A DNA stretch of 40,894 nucleotides from Caulobacteraceae bacterium. Lineage in GTDB: Bacteria; Pseudomonadota; Alphaproteobacteria; Caulobacterales; Caulobacteraceae. The notes beneath the pieces are model-generated. The model did no database searches. It was not told the origin of the DNA and was given only the letters and a program-made list of their open reading frames with translations. The position numbers and the translations under genes were made by a program. The stretch lies in assembly GCA_019247715.1 (NCBI GenBank), contig JAFBAO010000005.1, forward strand, positions 1-40,894. Direction: 5' to 3'. The stretch's first letter is position 1, and every line of letters begins with the position of its first letter. Shown piece by piece: positions 33,625 to 40,195 of this stretch.

Positions 33625-35124
33625 ATGGCCGCTGAGGAACAACGTCGGCACGACCTGGTCGTGGTCGGCTTCGGCGCGGCCGGCGCGTCGGCGGCGATCC
33701 GGGCCCGCGACCTCGGCGGCAGCGTGCTCATCGTCGAGAAGCAGCCGCAGCAGACTCACGCGCCCAACACCATGCTGTCGGGCGGGGTGATCATGGCGGT
33801 CAACGACGCCGAACGGGGCGCGCCCTACATGGACGCCTGCGCCGGCGGCTTCGTGCCGATGGAGGTCACCCGCGCCTGGGCGAAGCGCGCCGAGGGCCTG
33901 ATGGCCTGGTTGCGCAGCATCGGGGCGGCCAGCGACTACACACGCTCCGACGGCGGCGAGCACGTCGGCATCCCGGGCGCGGACGCGATCGACGTCTGGG
34001 TCAGCGGGTCTCGCCGCGAGGATTCGGTTGTCGACCAAGCCGCCAAGTCCGCGGCCTCAGCGGCGATGAACGCCACCTCGCAGGCGGCCCGCGGGGGCAG
34101 GGAACTGTGGGTCGAGCTTGCGGCCGCCGTTCACGCGCGGGGCGTCGAGGTCGAATGGGCGGCCCGCGCCGAGCGGCTCATCCAGGACGAGACCGGCGGG
34201 GTCGTCGGCGTCGCCGTCCTCGCCGGCGATGGACGCCGCCGGGAGTTCCGCGCCCGAAAGGGGGTGGTGCTCGCCTGCGGCGGCTACGAGTTCGACGAGG
34301 ACATGAAGCGCCAGTTCCTGAAGGCGGCGCCCATGCACTTCTTCGGTGGGGTGGGGCACACCGGCGACGGGGTGCGCATGGCGCAGAAGGCGGGCGCGTC
34401 CCTGTGGCACATGAACCTCGCAGTAGGCCGCGCCATCGGCCATTTCCCGCTGGGCGACGGGACCTACCTCAACGCCACGCCCAGGATCGCGCCCGGCGGC
34501 TATGTCATCACCGACAAACACGGGCGCCGGTTCGCCAACGAATTCCCGCAGGCCCAGCTCAGCCACGCCTTTCTGAACGAGCTGACCTATTTCGACGCCC
34601 AGGCCAACGACTACCCGCGCATTCCCGCCTACTGGATTTGCGACAGCCGCCGGATCAAGGCGGGGCCGCTCGTCAGCCCCAGCGCCCGCTACCCATGGAG
34701 CGCCGACAACGCCGCCGAGATCGAGAGCGGGTGGATTAAGGCAGGCCCCACCGTGGAGGCGGCGGCGCACGCCGCCGGCGTGCTGGACCCGAAGGCCGCG
34801 GCGGCCGAGGTGGCGCGCTACAACGCGGCCTGCTCCGCCGGCGCCGACAGCTTCGGACGGCCGGCCGAAACCCTGACGCCACTCGACGCCGGCCCTTTCT
34901 ACTGCATCCCCCTCTACCCGGGCGGCTCCAACACCTCGGGCGGCCCGCGCCGCGACGAGCGGGCCCGGATCCTTGACGCGTTCGGCGAGCCGATCCCGGG
35001 GCTCTACGGCGCCGGCGAGCTCGGCCAGGCGGTGGGGAGCCTCTACCCGGCGTGGGGCGCCAACCTCGGCGAGGCCTTCTGCTTCGGCCAGATCGCGGCT
35101 GAGGACGCCCTTGGGAAGCCGTAG
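33625..35124 (+). CDS. FAD-binding dehydrogenase, fumarate reductase/ketosteroid dehydrogenase-like
   Basis: 499 residues. The dinucleotide motif VVGFGAAGASAAIRARDLGG (G15, G17, G20) starts the FAD domain. GVVLACGGYEFDEDMKRQFLKAAP and the C-terminal IPGLYGAGELGQAVGSLYPAWG are characteristic of the flavoprotein family that includes 3-oxosteroid dehydrogenases and fumarate reductases. The ATG at 33625 is preceded by GGGAGG. Its likely role is alpha,beta-desaturation of a carbonyl or acid. It is a second member of the family in this window, only distantly like the one at 1978. Confidence 0.87.
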   Translation: MAAEEQRRHDLVVVGFGAAGASAAIRARDLGGSVLIVEKQPQQTHAPNTMLSGGVIMAVNDAERGAPYMDACAGGFVPMEVTRAWAKRAEGLMAWLRSIGAASDYTRSDGGEHVGIPGADAIDVWVSGSRREDSVVDQAAKSAASAAMNATSQAARGGRELWVELAAAVHARGVEVEWAARAERLIQDETGGVVGVAVLAGDGRRREFRARKGVVLACGGYEFDEDMKRQFLKAAPMHFFGGVGHTGDGVRMAQKAGASLWHMNLAVGRAIGHFPLGDGTYLNATPRIAPGGYVITDKHGRRFANEFPQAQLSHAFLNELTYFDAQANDYPRIPAYWICDSRRIKAGPLVSPSARYPWSADNAAEIESGWIKAGPTVEAAAHAAGVLDPKAAAAEVARYNAACSAGADSFGRPAETLTPLDAGPFYCIPLYPGGSNTSGGPRRDERARILDAFGEPIPGLYGAGELGQAVGSLYPAWGANLGEAFCFGQIAAEDALGKP

Positions 35125-35166
35125 GAGCGGGGGCCGGGCGCAGCGCCGCTGACCCGGAGCGGTGGC

Positions 35167-36141
35167 TCAGCCAGGGTCGGCGCGACGCAGCATGAGCGCG
35201 TGGTCGCCCTCGAAGGCGGCCATGAGCAGCTCCCCGAGCGGGGTGACCTCGAGATACTCCGTCCGCGACAGTCGCGGCCCGCGGTCGGGTCCGCTGCGGA
35301 TGAAGCTCTGGTCGGACAGCCGCAGCGTCCGCAGCCCGCCATCGGCCAGCTTCAGGGTCACCGCGTCGGGCGAGCCGTCGACGAGTTCGCCCCAGATCGC
35401 GGCAGGGTTGGCGGCCGACTGCACGCGCGTGTCGATGGACAGGCGCACCCTGCGCGAGCGGTTGGGCAGGCCGGTATGCGGCGTCTTCGGATGGATCATC
35501 ACCAAGTCGGTGGGCTCGTAGTCGGCCCGCAGCCAGGCTGAATCCGGAATGATCCCGGCGGGCACCGGGCTCATCGGCTTCTTGGCGATGTTGTGGATGT
35601 AGTCGCGCTTGGTGAAGCCGGTGGCGAGCACCAGGCCGCCCATGGCCTCGTCCATCTCGATGAGCGGAATCCAGAGCGGCTTGTAGCCCGTGACGCCCGG
35701 GCTTGCGAAGCCGTCCTGATGCACCCCCCCGGCGCGCTTGTTGGGCGGATAGGCGCGGTACTGGACCATGGGCACGGTGGCGGGCGCCTCGCCCAGCAGC
35801 TTGGCCAGCGCGTCCTTGACACCCGATCCATCGAAAAGCCGCGGCCAGACGCCCCGGTAGGTGGGGCCGGTCTCGGTGATCCCGGTCTCCCGCTCGCCCC
35901 CGATCCAAACGCAGTCCGCGTCGATGAGCCCGTCCGCCAGCAGCGGAGCCATCATCTCGCGTCGGGCCGCCTCCACCGCCTCCTTCGGCAGAAGGTTCCG
36001 GAAGTAGAGGTAGCCGTCTTCCTCGTAGCGTTCGTCGAGACGTTCTCGATCGTCGACGATCCCGGAGCTGTCGCGAAGGCGGCCGGCCGGGCGGATGTCC
36101 ATGGGAGAGATGTCGGGGGCGTCCGGAAGCCACACTGCCAT
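35167..36141 (-). CDS. Phytanoyl-CoA dioxygenase (PhyH) family protein
   Basis: 324 residues from ATG 36141, which has GGGAGG seven bases upstream (an ATG at 36162 gives seven more residues). H141-x-D143 in GGVHQDGF and the distal H222 in PKTPHTGLPNRSRRVRLSIDTR give the iron and 2-oxoglutarate site of PhyH-type dioxygenases. Its substrate is unknown. It is convergent with the FAD dehydrogenase, 42 bases apart. It is the second Fe(II)/2-oxoglutarate enzyme of the cluster. Confidence 0.88.
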   Translation of the reverse strand: MAVWLPDAPDISPMDIRPAGRLRDSSGIVDDRERLDERYEEDGYLYFRNLLPKEAVEAARREMMAPLLADGLIDADCVWIGGERETGITETGPTYRGVWPRLFDGSGVKDALAKLLGEAPATVPMVQYRAYPPNKRAGGVHQDGFASPGVTGYKPLWIPLIEMDEAMGGLVLATGFTKRDYIHNIAKKPMSPVPAGIIPDSAWLRADYEPTDLVMIHPKTPHTGLPNRSRRVRLSIDTRVQSAANPAAIWGELVDGSPDAVTLKLADGGLRTLRLSDQSFIRSGPDRGPRLSRTEYLEVTPLGELLMAAFEGDHALMLRRADPG

Positions 36142-36335
36142 GGTCACGCCTCCCGAATTCATTGGCTTGATGCGACCGACGTCTCTCCGAAGCTCGCCAG
36201 TGGACAGGATGAGCGCCGAGCCAACTTCGGATTCACCAACCAGCCGTGTTCAGCCAACATAGGGAATCCACCCGCGCTGCTGAAGCCCGCCGGCGGTCAA
36301 ATTCTGGAGCTTGCAGGAGAGCGCCAGGCAGGGGG

Positions 36336-36692
36336 TCATTTGATCGACTTCAAGTAATCGATGATCGCGCGGCGCTTCACGTCGTCGCGAAGGTCCCAGA
36401 ACATGTCGGTGCCGGGCGCGAAGCCCTGGGTGTCTTTCAAGTAGGCGTCCAGCATGCCGGGCGTCCATGTGCCCCTCTTGGCTTTCAGCCCGGGCGAATA
36501 GGGAAAGTCCGCAAGCGCGGCGATCTTGCGCCAGACGACTCCGTTGAGCGACGGGCCTTCGGGCGTGCTCACCCCGTTCAGGGCGTGGCAAGAGGCGCAC
36601 TGCTCCCTGTAGGCGTCTTCGCCGACGCCGGCGCGCGCCGAACCGGCGGCGATCAGCAGCGCCATCGCGATGACTGCGGCTGCGCGCGGCAC
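36336..36692 (-). CDS. Periplasmic class I cytochrome c
   Basis: 118 residues. Signal peptide about 1-21 (MALLIAAGSARA), heme motif C32-A-S-C35-H36, and a likely axial M97 in PGTDMFW. It resembles cytochrome c2/c550-like soluble carriers: GPSLNGVVWRKIAALADFPYSPG and a C-terminal helix IDYLKSIK. The start is GTG 36692 with AGGGG just upstream. It lies 9 bases after a short ORF and may be transcribed with it. Electron transfer between a periplasmic dehydrogenase and an oxidase is likely; no partner is adjacent. Confidence 0.9.
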   Translation of the reverse strand: MPRAAAVIAMALLIAAGSARAGVGEDAYREQCASCHALNGVSTPEGPSLNGVVWRKIAALADFPYSPGLKAKRGTWTPGMLDAYLKDTQGFAPGTDMFWDLRDDVKRRAIIDYLKSIK

Positions 36693-36701
36693 GACGCGCC
36701 C

Positions 36702-36938
36702 CTAGCGGACCGCGCCAGGGGCCGCGAGGCCGCCGGGCGCCGCGAGGCTGAAGGTGCGCAAGGAGCCCGACGGCCGAAGCGCGGCCCGCGCGGCTTCGCG
36801 CATCGAAGCGAAGGTCGTCGCCTGCGCCGGGGCGGCTGCAAAGACGGCCTCGCCCTGAGGCGCGAGGACGAGGCCCCTGTCATGGACGCTGGCGGCCACG
36901 GCGGGATGGGGATCAAGGGCGCCGGCGTCGGCCGTCAT
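36702..36938 (-). CDS. Small hypothetical protein upstream of cytochrome c
   Basis: 78 residues, starting at ATG 36938 with AGGAAAGG upstream. The sequence is Ala/Pro-rich (VHDRGLVLAPQGEAVF, then FASMREAARAAL) with G+C-rich third codon positions like the real genes around it. No family is recognised. The 9-base gap to cytochrome c supports a two-gene operon, but a chance frame cannot be excluded. Confidence 0.4.
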   Translation of the reverse strand: MTADAGALDPHPAVAASVHDRGLVLAPQGEAVFAAAPAQATTFASMREAARAALRPSGSLRTFSLAAPGGLAAPGAVR

Positions 36939-37012
36939 CGCAAAGCCTTTCCTGGCCTCAGGCGTCCAACGGCTAGCCCGTCCGCCTGCGCCTCTCCATT
37001 CGGGTGGTCTAC

Positions 37013-37030
37013 CTAAGGGGTTGCCCTTAG
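37013..37030. promoter_or_regulatory. CTAAGGG/CCCTTAG inverted repeat upstream of the cytochrome operon
   Basis: CTAAGGG (37013-37019) and CCCTTAG (37024-37030) form an exact 7-bp inverted repeat with a 4-base spacer, 75-92 bases before the short ORF start. Its position fits an activator site. From memory, CTAAGG-type sites occur before genes controlled by FixJ/LuxR-type response regulators; this is not checked. Confidence 0.35.
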
Positions 37031-37152
37031 AGGGGTCGACGCTCTTCGCCTTGACCCAGTGTCGAGCGGAGGCCGGGCGGGTTCGTCGATATGGCCGGCG
37101 ACCAAGGCGGCTTGGCGCCGGCGGCGCCCGTGATGCTGACGCCAGGAATGCG

Positions 37153-37184
37153 GAAGGCCCCGGGTTAGGGGGCCGGGGCCTTCC
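37153..37184. terminator. Perfect 12-bp hairpin, possible terminator
   Basis: GGAAGGCCCCGG and CCGGGGCCTTCC are exact reverse complements around an 8-base loop. This is the form of many alphaproteobacterial terminators, but a T-run is missing on both strands. Confidence 0.4.
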
Positions 37185-37291
37185 AGCCGTCGCGCCCCGG
37201 CCACGGTCCGGGCGGATGGGGCGATTCCGGCTTTCGCGCGATCGTGTTCGCCGCGCGAAGGCTTAGATTCTCCCGACGCCCGCCCCCCGCC

Positions 37292-37305
37292 TTGATAAAA
37301 ATCAA
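37292..37305. promoter_or_regulatory. Perfect FNR/FixK box
   Basis: TTGATAAAAATCAA is an exact TTGAT-N4-ATCAA site. It lies 31 bases after the stop of the 112-residue gene and about 354 bases before the short ORF, so its target is not obvious; a leftward transcript (small RNA or the long leader of the cytochrome operon) is possible. Confidence 0.55.
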
Positions 37306-37335
37306 ACCCGCGGCCTTCCCGCTGGCCGGCCGCGG

Positions 37336-37674
37336 TCAGTCCGGAAAGGAGAAGATCGGGCCGCCGCCGGCGTCGGCGAGCGTCCTCTCGCCGATGTGCG
37401 TCAAACGCTCGGTGCTCTCCTCCAGAGCTTCCAGCTCTCCGCGCACCGCCTCGTCGAGCCCCCCCGCCGTCGCCATCGTCTGGAAGCGCTCCAGATTGAT
37501 CGCCTGTCCGGCGACGCCGGCCCCGAGCTTGGAAAGGGCCGACCAGGCGCAGACCGAGGCTGCGAGGCTGGCGCCGAAGACCTCCGACCATAGCGCCGTC
37601 CACGCCAGCGGGAGCGCCAGCATGTTCGGCGGATGGGCGGGGGGGGTGGTCTTGGCTTGTTCGGCGAGGCTCAT
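37336..37674 (-). CDS. 112-residue hypothetical protein under FNR/FixK-type control
   Basis: ATG 37674 is preceded by AGAGGAGGATCC and is clearly the true start; the frame continues upstream through the regulatory site. The protein has an N-terminal SLAEQAKTTPPAHPPNM, a short hydrophobic helix (LALPLAWTALWSEVFGASLAAS), and a C-terminal helical half with ERFQTMATAGGLDEAVRGELEALEEST. The helical layout recalls short phasin-like proteins of PHA granules, but this is a weak resemblance. An FNR/FixK box ends 59 bases upstream, so induction under low oxygen is expected. Confidence 0.7.
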   Translation of the reverse strand: MSLAEQAKTTPPAHPPNMLALPLAWTALWSEVFGASLAASVCAWSALSKLGAGVAGQAINLERFQTMATAGGLDEAVRGELEALEESTERLTHIGERTLADAGGGPIFSFPD

Positions 37675-37732
37675 GGCGGATCCTCCTCTGAGCTGCGAGC
37701 CGTCGAACTTGGGCGCGCGAGGCCGGGGCGCC

Positions 37733-37746
37733 TTGACCGGGATCAA
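37733..37746 (-). promoter_or_regulatory. FNR/FixK box upstream of the 112-residue gene
   Basis: TTGACCGGGATCAA has one mismatch to TTGAT-N4-ATCAA. Its centre at 37739 would place the transcription start near 37698 for a class II activator site, leaving a 24-base leader that holds AGGAGG. The geometry supports function. Confidence 0.55.
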
Positions 37747-37801
37747 CTTCGCGCCGTCATCGCGAATGATGCTGGCCGCGGACCGGACGGCCGGCCGGCG
37801 G

Positions 37802-38353
37802 TCAGGCGAGGTGCGCCGGCCGGTTGTTGATCCGCGCCGGATCGATGGCGAGCGGGCGCATGTACGAGGGGTCGGACTTGTCGCGTGAGGTCGGCAAGAA
37901 GTTGAGCCGGCCCGCGGCGCGCTCAGGATCGGAATCGTCGGTGGTCCCGTCGATCACGCAGATCCGCGCCGCGATCCCCCACTTGCCGTCCCGCTTTTCC
38001 AGCCGGTCGATGTAGCGGCCGGTCCCCTGGGTGCGCAGGGGCGGGTTCTTGTTGAGGGCGGTGAAGGTCCAGTAGGTCTCGCAATGGGCGGTGTCGCCGT
38101 CGAGTTCGCAGGTGTGGTTGCTGAGCGAATGGACGGTGCGGTGTTGATACTTCGTGTGATAGGCGAAGTAGTAGTCGATAAACCCCTCCACCCCGCCGAC
38201 GAACTCGCCGTGATCGTCGAGCGCGTCCGCGTGGTAGGCCGAGCGCAGCAGCGCGCGGTCGAACCTGTCCATTCCCCGGCAGTAGCGCACCAGGCAGTCG
38301 TAGATGTCCTGGCGGTCCTTCAGCTCGCGGACCGTGCTTTCGTGGTCGGCCAT
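37802..38353 (-). CDS. SnoaL/NTF2-like fold protein
   Basis: 183 residues from ATG 38353, preceded by GAAGAGGATCC. VRELKDRQDIYDCLVRYCRGMDRFDRALLRSAYHADALDDHG is the helix and loop typical of SnoaL_4-type proteins often encoded near catabolic genes, followed by SNHTCELDGDTAHCETYW strands. The C-terminal ~30 residues are extra. The role is unknown; such proteins act as dehydratases, isomerases or small-ligand binders. It is a paralogue-type match to the protein at 32914, but not close. Confidence 0.87.
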   Translation of the reverse strand: MADHESTVRELKDRQDIYDCLVRYCRGMDRFDRALLRSAYHADALDDHGEFVGGVEGFIDYYFAYHTKYQHRTVHSLSNHTCELDGDTAHCETYWTFTALNKNPPLRTQGTGRYIDRLEKRDGKWGIAARICVIDGTTDDSDPERAAGRLNFLPTSRDKSDPSYMRPLAIDPARINNRPAHLA

Positions 38354-38469
38354 GGCGGATCCTCTTCCCAATTCAGGCTTGACGCGGTGGCTATAGCGCG
38401 GCCCCGGAAGAGCGCAATTGGCGAGGCCTGACCAGGGCGGTCGCTCCGAACCAGCAGGGACCGTCGCCG

Positions 38470-38880
38470 CTACTTTTCGCGCGTGTACATGTCGCCGCCG
38501 ATGTAGATGACGCTCGGGCCGTCGAAGCGGAGCGGCGAGTCGCCCGGCCGTCCGATCGGCAGCTCCGGCCTGGTCGGCGAGCAGACCAATGTGCACATCT
38601 GCCTGGGCGTGAAGTCGTTGATCTGCGCCCGCAGCACCGCGCCGTTGTTCAACAACTTGTAGACGCCATAGTAGTCCATTGTGAGGATGGGATTGACGAT
38701 CTTCACGTGCAGCCGTCCGTCGGCGCCGAACTCGTCCCATACCACGCCGACGGCCCCCTGAGCGGTGACCACGCGGTGTGACCAGAGGCCGACGATGGAC
38801 GGCGTCGGCGCGGCCGCCACCCCCGCCCCCAGCAAGAGCCCGGCCGCGACCGACGCGGCGGCGCGCACCCGGCGGTCCAT
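38470..38880 (-). CDS. Secreted hypothetical protein
   Basis: 136 residues from ATG 38880 with GAGGAGG upstream. Signal peptide about 1-24 (ASVAAGLLLGAGVAAA, cut near APTPS). The mature part starts IVGLWSHRVVTAQGA, resembling small lipocalin-like secreted proteins, and contains two cysteines in MCTLVCSP. No function is assigned. It is probably a single-gene unit. Confidence 0.7.
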   Translation of the reverse strand: MDRRVRAAASVAAGLLLGAGVAAAPTPSIVGLWSHRVVTAQGAVGVVWDEFGADGRLHVKIVNPILTMDYYGVYKLLNNGAVLRAQINDFTPRQMCTLVCSPTRPELPIGRPGDSPLRFDGPSVIYIGGDMYTREK

Positions 38881-39025
38881 GACGCCTCCTCGAAAAACCC
38901 GCGGCGTTCATAGCACGAACGCCTCGCGCGGCGGAGCCTTGCGGAGCGCCCGGCCGACCTGTCGAAAAGTCCGGTGACAATTGCTCTCGTCCCCGCATTC
39001 CTCCGCAATCCTGATTGGCGGGGGA

Positions 39026-39284
39026 CTATCGCCGGATATGGCGCGGCAGATCTCGGCGGCCGTCCATGACGCGCCAAACCGCGATTCCCTGGCCCTTCCG
39101 GCAGGGGCTCATAGACGATCAGCCAAGGCCAGACCGAGAACGTGCGCGGTTCGCCGTCGAGGTCAGGGCGCACTCGGCCGATGCGCGGGATGTCCGCGAT
39201 GAGGTCGAGGGTTTCTTCGATGCGCTTAATTTCCCTGGCGAGGGCTCCTGAGATGATGCCCCTTTGATCTTCGTGCCTCTTCAT
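39026..39284 (-). pseudogene. Truncated, frameshifted RelE/ParE-like toxin remnant
   Basis: From about 39250 to 39090 the minus strand reads LAREIKRIEETLDLIADIPRI then GRVRPDLDGEPRTFSVWPWL and IVYEPLPEG, the core of a ParE-type toxin. The frame then slips by one base near 39085; the next frame gives IAVWRVMDGRRDLPRHIRR and TAG (39028-39026), which matches the usual ParE end (RVLHGRRDL). The first ~20 residues of the family are missing because the gene starts right after tRNA-Cys. No antitoxin is present. A sequencing error could cause the slip, but not the truncation. Confidence 0.6.
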
Positions 39285-39291
39285 AGGACTT

Positions 39292-39365
39292 TGGAGGCCT
39301 GGCCGAGAATCGAACTCGGGTGCGCGGATTTGCAGTCCGCTGCGTCACCACTCCGCCACCAGGCC
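39292..39365 (-). tRNA. tRNA-Cys (GCA)
   Basis: 74 nucleotides on the minus strand. The acceptor stem GGCCTGG (39365-39359) pairs exactly with CCAGGCC (39302-39296), the anticodon loop CTGCAAA holds GCA, the T-loop is GTTCGATTC, and the 3' CCA is encoded. It lies next to a toxin remnant, as expected of a tRNA recombination site. Confidence 0.95.
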
Positions 39366-39489
39366 GCGGGGGCGGAGCTAACAGATGGGGTGCGGGGCGG
39401 CAAGGCGCGCGAGGGCGGGGAGGGCGCATTGCGGAGCGCGCCGGGGCGGTCCTATAAGCGGCGGTCCTTGACGATGACGGGTAGGGCGG

Positions 39490-40062
39490 ATGGGCTTCGA
39501 TCTGGCCGCGGCGCGCGCCAACATGGTGGAGAGCCAGGTGCGGGTGGCCGACGTCACCGACTACGCCATCCAGGACGCCATGCGCGCCGTCCCGCGCGAG
39601 AGCCTCCTGGCGCCCGAGAAGGCCTATCTGGCCTACGCCGACACCGAGGTCGAGTACGCCCCCGGGCGCTGGCTGCTGAATCCCCGCCACGTCGGCAAGC
39701 TGCTGCAGGCGCTGGCGCCCAGGCCAGGCGAGCGGGCGCTGGCCATCGCGGCGCCCTATGCGGCGCTGGTGCTGGAGGCGATCGGCCTCGAGGTGACGCG
39801 GCTGGAGACGGGGGACCTGAGATCGCCGGCCGGCGAGTATGCGCTGATCGTCTGCGAGGGGGCGGTGGCCGAGGTCCCGCCCGCGTGGCCTGAGGCGCTG
39901 GCGGTCGGCGGGCGGCTGGGCGTGGTGGTGCGCGAGGGGCCGCAGATCGGGCGGGCCTTGCTCTATCTCCACAGTCCCGCCGGGGTGGGCCGGCGCGACC
40001 TCTTCGACTGCGCCGCGCCCCTGATGGCCGGCTTCGAGCCCGAGCGCCGCTTCGCGTTCTGA
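39490..40062 (+). CDS. Protein-L-isoaspartate O-methyltransferase-like protein
   Basis: 190 residues. The N-terminal part keeps the PCMT layout (ARANMVESQVRVADVTD, VPRESLLAPEKAYLAYAD, and a short loop before ALAPRPGERAL). The SAM-binding motif I is degenerate: ALAIAAPYAALVLEAIG where catalytic PCMTs have a glycine-rich VLEVGTGSG-type loop. The rest is short. It probably does not methylate isoaspartate in the standard way, although alphaproteobacterial proteins of this type are annotated as pcm. It precedes a TolC-family gene, a pairing I recall from Caulobacterales. Confidence 0.85.
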   Translation: MGFDLAAARANMVESQVRVADVTDYAIQDAMRAVPRESLLAPEKAYLAYADTEVEYAPGRWLLNPRHVGKLLQALAPRPGERALAIAAPYAALVLEAIGLEVTRLETGDLRSPAGEYALIVCEGAVAEVPPAWPEALAVGGRLGVVVREGPQIGRALLYLHSPAGVGRRDLFDCAAPLMAGFEPERRFAF

Positions 40063-40195
40063 CTTCCGTCGCGGCTCTGGGAAGCTCAGCCCCAGGCGCC
40101 GGCCCTAGTCGCTCTCCGGAAAATACCGGCCCCCCGGCGCCGCTCGCGGACTTGCGCGTTATCGGCGTGACCAGAGGCATGCGCCGGGAGGAAGG

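Larger units (their letters stand above)
36939..37335. other. 397-base intergenic region with regulatory elements
   Basis: No gene is visible here. The region holds an 18-base CTAAGGG-type palindrome near the short ORF, a strong 12-bp perfect hairpin (37153-37164 with 37173-37184, 8-base loop), and a perfect FNR/FixK box at 37292-37305. The order box, about 110 bases, hairpin on the minus strand would suit a small RNA, but no T-run follows the hairpin. Confidence 0.6.

Noticed and set aside
36338..36355. FNR-like TTGATCGACTTCAA
   Set aside because: Lies within the 3' coding end of the cytochrome gene with one mismatch; no gene starts downstream at a useful distance.
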